The translations under genes and the position numbers were made by a program. A DNA stretch of 50,167 nucleotides from Candidatus Hodarchaeota archaeon. Its GTDB lineage: Archaea; Asgardarchaeota; Heimdallarchaeia; Hodarchaeales; Hodarchaeaceae. Shown piece by piece: positions 35,438-44,401 of the stretch. Where the stretch lies: positions 1 through 50,167 of the forward strand of contig JAEOSR010000058.1 in the NCBI GenBank assembly GCA_016840285.1, written 5' to 3'. Each line of letters starts with the position of its first letter. Position 1 is the stretch's first letter. The notes under the pieces are model-generated. The model searched no databases and had not been told where the DNA came from. It saw only the letters and a program-made list of their open reading frames with translations.

Positions 35438-36018
35438 GTGAACTCCAAGAAATCGTAGGTGGAACAGTTGAACAGATACACTCCACTTATGCAATGTCTT
35501 ATGGATTACTTCACCGATACACCAAGGAAATTATCATTCCACTAATTCACGAAAGAGATTTAACCATAGCTACAGTTGAACTAACAACCTGTGGTCTCAT
35601 AAGTGATCTACTAACGGGATCCAGTGGTGCTTCACATATTTTTATTCTTGGTATAACTCCTTACTCAAACGAGATGAAAATCAAACTAGGAATACCACGT
35701 GAGGATTTATCCTTTGGAGGTTATGGAGTTGCTTCTCAGGAAATGGCTAAGCAACTATCACAACGTATACGGGATTATTCGGAAGCCAAAATCGGTCTTG
35801 CAGAAACAGGATTAATAACATCATCAGAATTAAAAAAGAAAAGAACAGAAAAAGAAGCAGGGGAAGTATATACAGCAATCACTTTTGACAAAGACGTTTC
35901 AGTAAGAAAATTATCTATCCAAAAGGGTCTAAAAAGAAGAGAGATGCGTCAAGAAATAGCTTTTCGCGTTTTACAGTTTCTGGAATTTTTTTTGAAATCC
36001 CAAGTAACCATCGATTAA
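35407..36018 (+). CDS. CinA C-terminal domain-like (nicotinamide-nucleotide amidase-type) protein
   Basis: A 203-residue single-domain protein with the CinA/PncC fold: GLISDLLTGSSGASHIFILG, YSNEMKIKLGI, GLAETGL and GEVYTAI. PncC deamidates NMN to nicotinate mononucleotide. The catalytic block, AESCTGG in active enzymes, reads VELTTCG (57-63), so the nucleophilic Ser position is Leu59. Thr60, Thr61 or Cys62 might substitute, or the protein may be inactive. ATG 35407 lies inside the 3' end of the NadD-like gene. Its stop overlaps the end of citF on the other strand by 4 bp. Confidence 0.75.
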   Translation: MEPINQLNFISELQEIVGGTVEQIHSTYAMSYGLLHRYTKEIIIPLIHERDLTIATVELTTCGLISDLLTGSSGASHIFILGITPYSNEMKIKLGIPREDLSFGGYGVASQEMAKQLSQRIRDYSEAKIGLAETGLITSSELKKKRTEKEAGEVYTAITFDKDVSVRKLSIQKGLKRREMRQEIAFRVLQFLEFFLKSQVTID

Positions 36019-37559
36019 TTATTTACTTTATAAATCACATCAAGAAGAGTTCCATCACGAAATTCAACAACAGTACAAATCTCATCCGTAAACTCTGGTT
36101 CTGGAGGTACAGCATGACTATAAGCCATATCTTTTAATTCAGTGATGTCTGTTATTTCTATCCCTGTTTTTGTCAATTTATCTCTTAATTCAGTTCTATT
36201 TGGATTAACAGCTATACCAGCATCCGTTATTACGACATCAATCATCTCACCTGGGGTTGAGATAGTCGTAACCCGATCACGTACAATTGGTACCTTTCTA
36301 GCAATAGGACAAGTTATGATGGTTAATTGAGCAGCTGCAGCATCTGTATGACCCCCAATTCCGTGAAGTAATAGTCCATCTGAGTGCGTATTAACATTAA
36401 CATTGAAATCAACATCAATTTCCGTTGCTCCGAGGGCAACAACATCGACATAATGTGCAAGGGGCCCACCTGGGGCCCAGATATTATAAGAATTCTGAGC
36501 AGACCACTCATAATGACAGGGGTTTTCTCGCAGGGATTTCGCGGCAATAAGGTCAAATGATTGTCCATCAAATATTTTTCTTACTAATCCTTCTTCCAAC
36601 AACTCAACCGCGGCTCCTGTGGTTCCCCCATGAATAAATGATCCTTGAATCCCTCTTTCGATCATTATTTCGCGCAAGAATTGAGTTGTACCCAGAGAAA
36701 CTCCACCTGCCCCAGCTTGAAATGACATTCCTTCCTTTATATATCCAGCGGCTTCAGCTACTCTCACAACTTGTTCTGCAATTTCTAAATGACGATTAGT
36801 AACATTTCTTCCAAGGGAGCCTGCAACAATCTTATTGGGGTCTCCAATACGATCTACTGTTACGATATAGTCAACTTTATCACCTTTTATACTCACAGGA
36901 TAAACAGGTTCATCAGTCAAGAGATTATCAGTAACTAAAACCACATTATCAGCGTAAACAGCATCAGTCTCATTAGCAAAACCGCAGGCTCCATAAAGGC
37001 TTGGTCCTTGACAACCGTTCATATTACCCATTTCGTCCACAGCTGGGGCAGCTATGAAAGAAACGTCAAGATGGAGTTCCCCACATTCAACCGCGCGTGC
37101 TCGTCCACCATGCGAACGTAAACTGGATGGAATGTCTACATCTCCTGTGGAGACAGCTTTTCCAATAGGACCATTCATCGACCCAGAGATACAGCCAATC
37201 ACGCCCGAATGGATGTGTCCAATGAGAGGTTCATGATTAGGAAATAGAGCAGTTGACGCAATGGTTAGATTCTTGTAACCCATTGAAGCAATAGTATCCA
37301 TAACCTCACAGATAACAAAGTCGCCGTATCTGAGATTGTGAATAAAACCAATGGTCATACCATCACTGAGATTCACCTTTGAGATTACCTGTTCCAAATC
37401 ATCGAATACTCGTTTTGTTTTTGTCGTAGTAATGTGTGGAGAATATTTACGACCAATCTTAGATCCCTTAGGTGCCGTTGAATATGCTCCTGCGTACGGA
37501 TCATATGTTCTTCCGAAGATTTCTTTTGGAACTTCTCTTCTAACTGCATTTATTACCAT
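36015..37559 (-). CDS. citF: Citrate lyase alpha subunit (citrate CoA/ACP-transferase) homologue
   Basis: A 514-residue protein that matches CitF over its length: REVPKEIFGR at the start, MTIGFIHNLRYGDFVI, HIHSGVIGCISGS, GGRARAVECGELHLDVSFIA, GSFIHGGTTGAAVELLEEGL, GLLLHGIGGHTDAAAAQLTI and DAGIAVNPNRTELR. In citrate lyase this subunit transfers the acyl-carrier prosthetic group to citrate. The partners citD (acyl carrier) and citE (lyase) are not in the window. GAGG lies nine bases before the ATG. It may act with partners elsewhere or as a different acyl-CoA transferase. Confidence 0.9.
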   Translation of the reverse strand: MVINAVRREVPKEIFGRTYDPYAGAYSTAPKGSKIGRKYSPHITTTKTKRVFDDLEQVISKVNLSDGMTIGFIHNLRYGDFVICEVMDTIASMGYKNLTIASTALFPNHEPLIGHIHSGVIGCISGSMNGPIGKAVSTGDVDIPSSLRSHGGRARAVECGELHLDVSFIAAPAVDEMGNMNGCQGPSLYGACGFANETDAVYADNVVLVTDNLLTDEPVYPVSIKGDKVDYIVTVDRIGDPNKIVAGSLGRNVTNRHLEIAEQVVRVAEAAGYIKEGMSFQAGAGGVSLGTTQFLREIMIERGIQGSFIHGGTTGAAVELLEEGLVRKIFDGQSFDLIAAKSLRENPCHYEWSAQNSYNIWAPGGPLAHYVDVVALGATEIDVDFNVNVNTHSDGLLLHGIGGHTDAAAAQLTIITCPIARKVPIVRDRVTTISTPGEMIDVVITDAGIAVNPNRTELRDKLTKTGIEITDITELKDMAYSHAVPPEPEFTDEICTVVEFRDGTLLDVIYKVNN

Positions 37560-37713
37560 TAGAATTAACCTCTGATAATTTATTTCCCCTAGAAGTCATT
37601 TTCAAGTAGACTAATTCAAGGACAAAAATCTTTTGAAGGAAATTACTACACATTGCTATTGTCCTTTTGAAAAAAGGAATTCAATAAGAGGAAAGAGGAA
37701 AGAAACTACATTT

Positions 37714-39633
37714 TTAATGTCTTCTTCTTTTAAAAAGAACCGAAATGGCTGCTAGAACCATAAGAACTGGTATTAAAGTTAAACTCGATGAAATTCCAGG
37801 GATTGGTCCCCCTGAAGATGAACTTTCAAAAGAAAATTCCCCAGTAGAACTACTCTCTGAAGTAGTTTCTTGGATATATTCTGGGAGGGTTGCTGGGTCA
37901 GGAAGGGATTCAAAATCTTTATTTTTAAGCTTGGTATTTAGTTCAAGTCTAATGGAGCCATCATCATACATAGTTTCATACTCATAGCTCTCATAATTAT
38001 AATCTGAACTGAACGGGAATTCCTCAAAATTAGCCTCAAGACTTAGGTCTACAGCCATCCCTGCAATCAAACCCTGTCTAGTATAAGCTAACCACATTTC
38101 AACTGTAACTTTGATTTCTGCATAAGGTTCCTCTAGATCCTCAGACGACCAATCCTGATATTCTGTAGAATCAAATACAAAATCTACCTCACCAGTGAAG
38201 TAGAAGAATTTGAAAGCCCTATTTTCACGTATTTCAAAAGCTAGGTCAAAGTCATCAAAAGTTATACCTAGATCACCTAACGCATCTTCAGCATCAGAAG
38301 AAGTGATTGCTTTCTCTAAAATCTCTAAAGGAGACGATATACTAAGAGTGGAGGCTTGCCACATGTTCCAATCTGGAGTAATTCCAGGCGCGATATAGGG
38401 GATTATTCCATACACTGAATATGGGTAGATTTGCCAGTCTTCCCAAGAACCCTCACCCCATTCGTCAATATGGCTTGGGCTTCCCATAAAACCATTCCAC
38501 CAAATGGGGTCTTCCATTTCTTCGAGATTGTTACCATCATAAACAGAAATATCTGTTTTATAATAACAACCTTCGACATCTTTAACTTCGAATTCAAAGA
38601 TATCCTCCCCCTCAGCATCATCAACTAGGTCCTCGATCTCTTCAAACCAATCATGAAAATCATCATTATTATCAAAGAAATCAGTAGCCTCATATGAAAA
38701 TGTTGCTATATCCATCTCAAGAGCAATGGTTTCCTCATCTAAGATCTCATCTGGGAGTGGATTATGCTTCTTCCTGTTAAAAGTGATCTCCAGTGTTATT
38801 CTATCATCTGTACTACCTGTGCCCGCGGGGGCTCCGTACCACCCAGTTGTATATTCCGAAGTCTCCCACCATGGTTCTGTTGTATCGTATTCCTCGGGTT
38901 GTGGTACAAAAAATTTTGTAGAGGCTTGAACAGATATATCCTTAAAGATGCCTGCGTAATCACCAGTTCGATGCCATGCTACTTCAACAAAAATCTCTAT
39001 ATCGGCATCAGGACCAAGATCCTCTCCTTCAACTGTGACTCGAAATTCATCACCCTCATTTTCAACAGTTAATTCAATACCTATTTCGTCTTCTAACATG
39101 TCACCAAAATCTTCGAACATATCTTCGTACTCAATCCATTCATTTGGGTCAAGATAGAACGGGATACCTGGAAAATCATCATAGTCTGAGTCAATAAACT
39201 CCAGAAAATCACTACCAGTGATTAATGATCCCATAGCTATCCCGACACCTTCAGGAATAACAATCATATCACCAAAGATCTCTTCAACTGTTTCCTCAAA
39301 ACTACGTGTTGGATAATCTTCAGGGATAGGTATCTGCATGGCTTTTCCTAATATAATGTATGTGTTTAGAGCATAAAAACCATCTCTAGCATCTAGTCCC
39401 ATCACCTTGACGCCAAGAGTACTCCCTGATAGATCTAATACAAAATCTTGCATGGAAAATAGTGGATTCTCTTCAAACAACGCTTCCCAAGGAGCATCGC
39501 ACTTTACTACATCATAAATAAAAGTATCTCCCGCAGTGATTACATCCTCATCAATTTCAGCCGTCCCTATTGAAGGGATCAAAAATCCTGAGATTATTAT
39601 AACCGCTATTACTAGTTTAATCTGTTTCTTCAT
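37714..39633 (-). CDS. Large acidic surface protein 2, paralogue of surface protein 1
   Basis: Secreted protein of 639 aa with the same plan as the protein at 30042: signal peptide, ectodomain sharing its blocks in order (GDTFIYDVVKCDAPWEALF; DLSGSTLGVKVMGLDARDGF; NPLPDEILDEETIALEMD; EGEDIFEFEVKDVEGCYY; PGITPDWNMWQASTLSIS), a serine-rich linker (ETTSESSSTGEFSFESSSSG), then GPIPGISSS, a helix and FKRRRH. The PGF motif is PGI here. The two are separated by six unrelated genes, so this is an older duplication. Function unknown. Confidence 0.8.
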   Translation of the reverse strand: MKKQIKLVIAVIIISGFLIPSIGTAEIDEDVITAGDTFIYDVVKCDAPWEALFEENPLFSMQDFVLDLSGSTLGVKVMGLDARDGFYALNTYIILGKAMQIPIPEDYPTRSFEETVEEIFGDMIVIPEGVGIAMGSLITGSDFLEFIDSDYDDFPGIPFYLDPNEWIEYEDMFEDFGDMLEDEIGIELTVENEGDEFRVTVEGEDLGPDADIEIFVEVAWHRTGDYAGIFKDISVQASTKFFVPQPEEYDTTEPWWETSEYTTGWYGAPAGTGSTDDRITLEITFNRKKHNPLPDEILDEETIALEMDIATFSYEATDFFDNNDDFHDWFEEIEDLVDDAEGEDIFEFEVKDVEGCYYKTDISVYDGNNLEEMEDPIWWNGFMGSPSHIDEWGEGSWEDWQIYPYSVYGIIPYIAPGITPDWNMWQASTLSISSPLEILEKAITSSDAEDALGDLGITFDDFDLAFEIRENRAFKFFYFTGEVDFVFDSTEYQDWSSEDLEEPYAEIKVTVEMWLAYTRQGLIAGMAVDLSLEANFEEFPFSSDYNYESYEYETMYDDGSIRLELNTKLKNKDFESLPDPATLPEYIQETTSESSSTGEFSFESSSSGGPIPGISSSLTLIPVLMVLAAISVLFKRRRH

Positions 39634-39698
39634 CTTCCTTCCAATTCCTCCTATAAAAAAAAAGTATATTATTTAAATGAGATCTCTCTTTTAAACTT

Positions 39699-39953
39699 TT
39701 ATCGAGACGGATCTGCCAACCTGTTTATAGCTCTGATCATCATAGAAATTATAAAATGAGCCAAAATGGTAACAGAAACATGAGATTTGCACATGAGGAC
39801 AAAAATAAACAAAATAACTATCATAACGAAGAACGAATGATTTAACATTATGATTAAAGCAGCAACTATCCCCAAAAACAACGTGAAAAAATTATACCTT
39901 CTTTCACCCATTTCAGCTTTAAGTAATAACTGACTTGCACCAACATAAAACAA
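39699..39953 (-). CDS. Possible small membrane protein
   Basis: An 84-residue frame with two likely helices (FFTLFLGIVAALIIMLNHSFF and FVMIVILFIFVLM) and a basic end. It starts at TTG 39953 without a clear SD. It lies between the metal-importer ATPase gene and surface protein 2 on the same strand. No family recognised; it could be spurious. Confidence 0.35.
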   Translation of the reverse strand: MFYVGASQLLLKAEMGERRYNFFTLFLGIVAALIIMLNHSFFVMIVILFIFVLMCKSHVSVTILAHFIISMMIRAINRLADPSR

Positions 39954-39983
39954 ATGGCTTACTCTAGATAATCGAAGTAAAAA

Positions 39984-40757
39984 TCATTGAAAAAAAAGCT
40001 GACTAATAATGGTTTGAAGCTTAGGGTCTGATGGTTCCCCTTTCCAAATGATACTTTTATCTAGACAAACGACTCTTGTAGTATATTCTCTTAGGAAACT
40101 CATTCTATGAGTTACCAAAATTATGGTCAGGTTTTGTTTCTGATGAAGCTGATGAATCAAATCCATGATAGCTCGTTCTATTCGAAAATCTAGAGCGGCA
40201 GTAGGTTCATCTAATAACATTACCTTGGGATTACTAACCAAAGATCTTGCAATCATTACTTTTTGTTGCTGGCCCCCACTCAAATGCCCGATAGGACGTT
40301 TTCGAAATTTCCACATGCCAACTGAACGAAGAGCATTCTCAATAAATGGATCGCTCTTTTTTACTCGTTTTAAAAATCCGATTTGAGCGTATCGTCCCAT
40401 CGCCACGACATCTTTAACAAGAGCAGGAAAATTACGATCAATGTCATGGACCTGGGGGACATACCCGATATTAATATTGTTACGATATTCTTCATAAGGC
40501 AAATCCTGATGATCTTTACTATAAAATTGAATAGTTCCATTACTCAGTGGAATGAGACCTAAAATTGCTTTGAGAAGGGTTGACTTCCCAGATCCATTTG
40601 GCCCACAGATACCTAGAATTTCTCCTTCATAGACATCAAGATTGATATTAGCCAATGCAACAACGTTTTGATAAGCAACGACAGCATTATTTATACATAT
40701 TAAAGGAGTCAAACTCCTCTTTGCTTTATAAGGATCTACTTCAGTTGCAGTAGTCAT
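39984..40757 (-). CDS. Zinc/manganese ABC importer ATP-binding protein
   Basis: ZnuC/MntA-type ATPase, 257 aa. Walker A GPNGSGKST, signature LSGGQQQKVMIARSL, Walker B MLLDEPTAALD, H-loop VTHRM. An N-terminal 25-residue extension precedes the usual start. It is the last gene of an operon read from the regulator at 42277, six bp after the permease gene. Confidence 0.9.
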   Translation of the reverse strand: MTTATEVDPYKAKRSLTPLICINNAVVAYQNVVALANINLDVYEGEILGICGPNGSGKSTLLKAILGLIPLSNGTIQFYSKDHQDLPYEEYRNNINIGYVPQVHDIDRNFPALVKDVVAMGRYAQIGFLKRVKKSDPFIENALRSVGMWKFRKRPIGHLSGGQQQKVMIARSLVSNPKVMLLDEPTAALDFRIERAIMDLIHQLHQKQNLTIILVTHRMSFLREYTTRVVCLDKSIIWKGEPSDPKLQTIISQLFFQ

Positions 40758-40763
40758 ATTTGA

Positions 40764-41819
40764 TCACTCCTTAGGTCCTTTATGCTCATGAGTACTCGGA
40801 ACCTTTCCAGGGAGTTTCCGTTTGTCTATCACCACATCTCCTCTTCGGTGGTCGTCATGGGCAACATGGGAATGAGGAGTATCTGACTGTGGGCAATCTG
40901 GATCTTCACACGACCCCTCATCAATTATCTCTCCACAATATGGGCATTCAGTGGGTAAATAAGCTAAGTGGGCTAGACGTCGTTTGGGAGATACAATAAA
41001 TGAGATAAGGAATATAAGCGTTATTAAAGTGACTATTGTTGATCCAGAGGGAAGATCAAATGCTACTGAAAGATACAATCCTCCAACAGTAGAGAAAACT
41101 CCAAAAATTCCAGCTAGTAATAGTAAGCGATTAAATTTGAAAGTAAGTTGGTAAGCAGCAGCCGCAGGAGTTACAATCATTGCAAAGACCAATATTGCAC
41201 CAATTGCTTTTAATGAGACTGAAATTGCCATTGATACTAAAACCAAGAAAATATATGTCAACAATCGAACTGGGATCCCAGAGACCCTCGCTGATTCTTC
41301 ATCAAAAGTCATGAAGTAAAGTTCTTTTTTAATCACAAAGATCACAATGATGATTAAAAAGCTAAAAAAGATTAATAGGTTGAATGTATTGGGACTAATT
41401 ATCAGAATGTTACCAAAGAGTATTGAGGGAACATCAGTGCTGTAGACTGGCATGAGACTGATGAAAAGAATAGCTAATGCCATAAAAAAAGAAAAAATGA
41501 CTCCAATTATGATTTCATCTTTCATCATTTTCTTCTCATTCACATAACCAATGCTAATCGAGGATATTACTGAGAAAAGCATGATGACTAATAGGGGATC
41601 TAATCCCAATAAAATCGCTAGGGCTGCCCCAGCAAAAGCAGAATGGGCAATTGCTTCTCCAAGAAAAACCATTCCTCTTAAAACCACAAAAGTCCCAATC
41701 AATGCACATATAATACCAATTAAAATAGCAGCTATGAGAGCTTTTTGCATAAATGGATATTGGAGATATTCCCAAAAGGCATTAGGATTAAATGAGATTT
41801 CCATGAAAAAATTGTTCAT
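40764..41819 (-). CDS. Zinc/manganese ABC importer permease with a C-terminal Cys/His metal tail
   Basis: ZnuB/MntB-family permease, 351 aa: eight or nine helices over residues 25-277 with the family motif MVFLGEAIAHSAFAGAALAI. After the last helix comes an unusual cytoplasmic tail. It has CPYCGEIIDEGSCEDPDC (C292, C295, C304, C309), a zinc-ribbon-like set, then a His-rich stretch (HSHVAHDDH, 316-324; HEH, 344-346). Standard ZnuB proteins stop near residue 280. The tail could sense or hand on metal. Its first codon overlaps the regulator gene (ATGA). Confidence 0.9.
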   Translation of the reverse strand: MNNFFMEISFNPNAFWEYLQYPFMQKALIAAILIGIICALIGTFVVLRGMVFLGEAIAHSAFAGAALAILLGLDPLLVIMLFSVISSISIGYVNEKKMMKDEIIIGVIFSFFMALAILFISLMPVYSTDVPSILFGNILIISPNTFNLLIFFSFLIIIVIFVIKKELYFMTFDEESARVSGIPVRLLTYIFLVLVSMAISVSLKAIGAILVFAMIVTPAAAAYQLTFKFNRLLLLAGIFGVFSTVGGLYLSVAFDLPSGSTIVTLITLIFLISFIVSPKRRLAHLAYLPTECPYCGEIIDEGSCEDPDCPQSDTPHSHVAHDDHRRGDVVIDKRKLPGKVPSTHEHKGPKE

Positions 41820-42277
41820 CCTGAAAATCCTCCTTTTTCTAGGACTTTACTCTCCTCCGTACATAGGTTTCCAGCTTTAATGGCCTCTTTTAGCTCACAG
41901 TCAGTTTGATGAAATTTAGTAATAGCATCAATAAATTCACAAGAGACAATTGGTGTTAATCTTAATGCCTCTTTTCTTCTATCCACTGCTGTTAGATCTA
42001 ATGTTTCTTGAAAATAATTTTCAAGTAAATGCATGTGCCAAGTTATATGTAAAGCATGTTCTTTTCCTATTTCAGTTAATCTCACTAATCTATGGGGTTC
42101 CCATGAGATCAGCTCATTTTTTCGTAGTTTTTTGATTAAAGAATGCAGAGTTTGACGGCTACGATCGAAGTTGTATTCTTTACTTAATGTTTGAAACAGA
42201 TCCCCAGCACGAATCGGTCTTTCCCAAGTATAAAGAAATAAAAGCATGAGTTTTTCTGAATTAGAGAGGCCTACCAT
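41816..42277 (-). CDS. DtxR/MntR-family metal-dependent regulator
   Basis: A 153-residue winged-helix regulator, first gene of the metal-importer operon. N-terminal HTH with RAGDLFQTLSKEYNFDRSRQ, then the metal-binding and dimerisation region (HALHITWHMHLLENYF; SCEFIDAITKFHQTDCELKE) with His/Cys/Glu ligands of DtxR type. Members bind Mn, Fe or Zn and repress import when metal is sufficient. Divergent from the binding-protein gene; a palindrome lies between them. ATG 42277. Confidence 0.82.
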   Translation of the reverse strand: MVGLSNSEKLMLLFLYTWERPIRAGDLFQTLSKEYNFDRSRQTLHSLIKKLRKNELISWEPHRLVRLTEIGKEHALHITWHMHLLENYFQETLDLTAVDRRKEALRLTPIVSCEFIDAITKFHQTDCELKEAIKAGNLCTEESKVLEKGGFSG

Positions 42278-42353
42278 ATTTCATCAACAAGAATGACGGG
42301 CTCTTGTATTAATTTTGTGTATTGAAAGCCATTTGAATTATTTTAAAAATACT

Positions 42354-42371
42354 TGATAAAAATTTTCATCA
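42354..42371. promoter_or_regulatory. 18-bp palindrome between the metal regulator and the binding-protein gene
   Basis: TGATAAAAATTTTCATCA: 16 of 18 positions are self-complementary about the centre between 42362 and 42363; the only mismatched pair is A/C at 42358/42367. It sits in the divergent intergenic region, 77 bp from each start. This is where a DtxR-type dimer would control both directions. Confidence 0.5.
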
Positions 42372-42447
42372 CATAACATTTTTTAAAGATGCTTTAATTT
42401 GGTGAATCAATTAGTTTAAGATTATTTTGTTGCAAATAAAATTTAAA

Positions 42448-43500
42448 ATGGTGGTTAAAATCCTGATTAAAGGGAAAGAAATGGTTTTAACAGTTACCTA
42501 CTTAATCCTGCTTATTGGTGCATTACAAGTAACACAAGCAGCGAATCTTGAAAACCCGCAAGATTCTGATTTAAAAGTTGTTGTATCATTATCAATGATT
42601 GGGGATTGGGCCCAAAATATAGCTGGGGATGTATTCACTGTTACCAATATTGTCAGTGGCCTCGAGAATCCCCACACATATGATCCCTTGCCTTCAGATG
42701 TGGCTACTGTTGCTAGTGCTGATCTTTTTATCAGATTTGGTCTTGCAGGTTTAGAACCTTGGGTTGATTCTGTTCTTCAATCAAGTCCCCCAGCAAGGAT
42801 TTTGACATTAATGAATGTCTCCATCGAAGAATATATGGAATATGACCCTGTTATTGGTAAAAAGAATCCACATGTTTGGATGAGCCCTATAAACGCTAAA
42901 GATATGACATTTAAAATCTATCAAACATTCGCACAACTTCAACTAGAAAATAATGACACTTTTTACAACAACTTTCTTTTATATCAAGAAGAGCTTGACG
43001 ACTTACTTAGTAGAATTGATCAAGCTAAAGGAATTTTTAATGATATAAAAGTGGTTGTTCATCACCCTGCGTTTGTTTATTTTTTTGATCTACTCGGTTT
43101 AGAACGAATTGGTACTGTTGAAGAGACCGAAGGTGCTGAACCTTCAGCTGCTCACATTGCTGACTTAACTGAGAAAATGTTGGAAAAAGGGTGTAAATTA
43201 ATTATCAATCAACCTCAATTAGATAAGGAAGACATTGAAGCATTAGCTCTTGATGCTAATGCAAAAATTGCTGTTTTAACTCCATTACTAGGAGTAGAGG
43301 TTGAAGATTCTCTTAAAGGTGAATATGGAGATATAATAGATGAATACATTGAAATGTTTGACTACAACCTCTATAAACTAGCCCATCCCTATACTCCTTC
43401 GGTTGAAAGCACCGCGGGTTTTGAATCAGTATCAATGTTAAGTTTCCTCTCTTTTACTATTGTATTGGTAAGTTTTCAGAAAAGAAGAAAAAATTCATAA
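42448..43500 (+). CDS. Zinc/manganese ABC importer substrate-binding protein (ZnuA-like), anchored
   Basis: Cluster A-I metal-binding protein, 350 aa. Likely ligands are H76 (ENPHTYDP), H142 (KNPHVWMSP) and H206 (VVHHPAFVYFF), with a C-terminal acidic ligand. Signal peptide with hydrophobic core VLTVTYLILLIGALQ. Ends with AGFESVSMLSFLSFTIVLVS and QKRRKNS, an AGF-helix-KRRK anchor like the other exported proteins here. Start ATG 42448 gives a basic n-region; TTG 42427 and ATG 42481 are alternatives. Divergent from its operon partners. Confidence 0.88.
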   Translation: MVVKILIKGKEMVLTVTYLILLIGALQVTQAANLENPQDSDLKVVVSLSMIGDWAQNIAGDVFTVTNIVSGLENPHTYDPLPSDVATVASADLFIRFGLAGLEPWVDSVLQSSPPARILTLMNVSIEEYMEYDPVIGKKNPHVWMSPINAKDMTFKIYQTFAQLQLENNDTFYNNFLLYQEELDDLLSRIDQAKGIFNDIKVVVHHPAFVYFFDLLGLERIGTVEETEGAEPSAAHIADLTEKMLEKGCKLIINQPQLDKEDIEALALDANAKIAVLTPLLGVEVEDSLKGEYGDIIDEYIEMFDYNLYKLAHPYTPSVESTAGFESVSMLSFLSFTIVLVSFQKRRKNS

Positions 43501-43525
43501 TCGTAAAAAAGTATAGAGTCTATTG

Positions 43526-44401
43526 ATGAAAGAACAGCTACAAAGAATTTCAAACAATCTGTTTCTCATAGAAGGAAAAAATCGGGGACAATTTCCTTTT
43601 TCACATTCTATTCTAATTATTTCTAATTCAAATGAATCTGTGCTTATCGACACTGGTTGTGGAATAGAGACACTTCGAGAAATTAAAAAGAAGTATAATA
43701 TTTATCGTATTATCAATTCTCACACTCATCCTGATCACTCCGCGGGTAACTGGCTTTTTCAAGCCAATACGGAGGCAATTATGGTTCCTGTTGAAGGATT
43801 TAATACAAGTGGAAATATCCTGGCCTTGTCCAATAGATTCACTGAACCTGGAGAGATTGCTAAATACTGGAGGGGGCACGTTCCAAAACTAATGGGAATG
43901 AAGGATTGTAAACCAACTCACAGCTTTGATGCTAAATCAGAATTCGATTTTGGAGATGTTAAACTCCTCCCCATCTATACACCAGGACACACCATGGATC
44001 ACTATTGTTTTTATGAAGCAAATGACCAAATTTTATTTTCCTTTGATATAGACTTGACTTCTTTTGGTCCTTGGTATGGTCATCGTGAGTCGAATATCCC
44101 CCAATTTAAGGAATCAATCACAAGGCTTAAAGAATTAGAAATCAAAACTCTAGTTTCATCTCATAAAGGGATCATTACTGGAAACATCTACAAACAACTG
44201 GATGAATTTTATAAAAAATTTGAAGAAAGAACTCTAAAAATTCGTGCTTTATTACAAGCAGGAGTCCTTAGTCTCGATCAACTTGTTGAAGAAAAACCAA
44301 TTTACGGAGAATTCCCATATGTTGAACCTTTACTCCGTTATTGGGAAAAACAAATGATTCAAAAGCATTTAACAGAGATAAAACAGTATTCTAAGGGGTA
44401 A
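43526..44401 (+). CDS. Metallo-beta-lactamase-fold hydrolase
   Basis: A 291-residue MBL-fold protein: SHTHPDHSAGN carries the HxHxDH zinc motif, with TPGHTMDH, an Asp in FSFDIDLTSFGPW and a His in SSHKGI. The C-terminal helical part (YKKFEERTLKIRALLQAG) is typical of glyoxalase II-like/thiolesterase MBL proteins. ATG 43526. It follows the metal-binding protein by 25 bp, so may be co-expressed; the enzyme itself needs zinc. Confidence 0.85.
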   Translation: MKEQLQRISNNLFLIEGKNRGQFPFSHSILIISNSNESVLIDTGCGIETLREIKKKYNIYRIINSHTHPDHSAGNWLFQANTEAIMVPVEGFNTSGNILALSNRFTEPGEIAKYWRGHVPKLMGMKDCKPTHSFDAKSEFDFGDVKLLPIYTPGHTMDHYCFYEANDQILFSFDIDLTSFGPWYGHRESNIPQFKESITRLKELEIKTLVSSHKGIITGNIYKQLDEFYKKFEERTLKIRALLQAGVLSLDQLVEEKPIYGEFPYVEPLLRYWEKQMIQKHLTEIKQYSKG

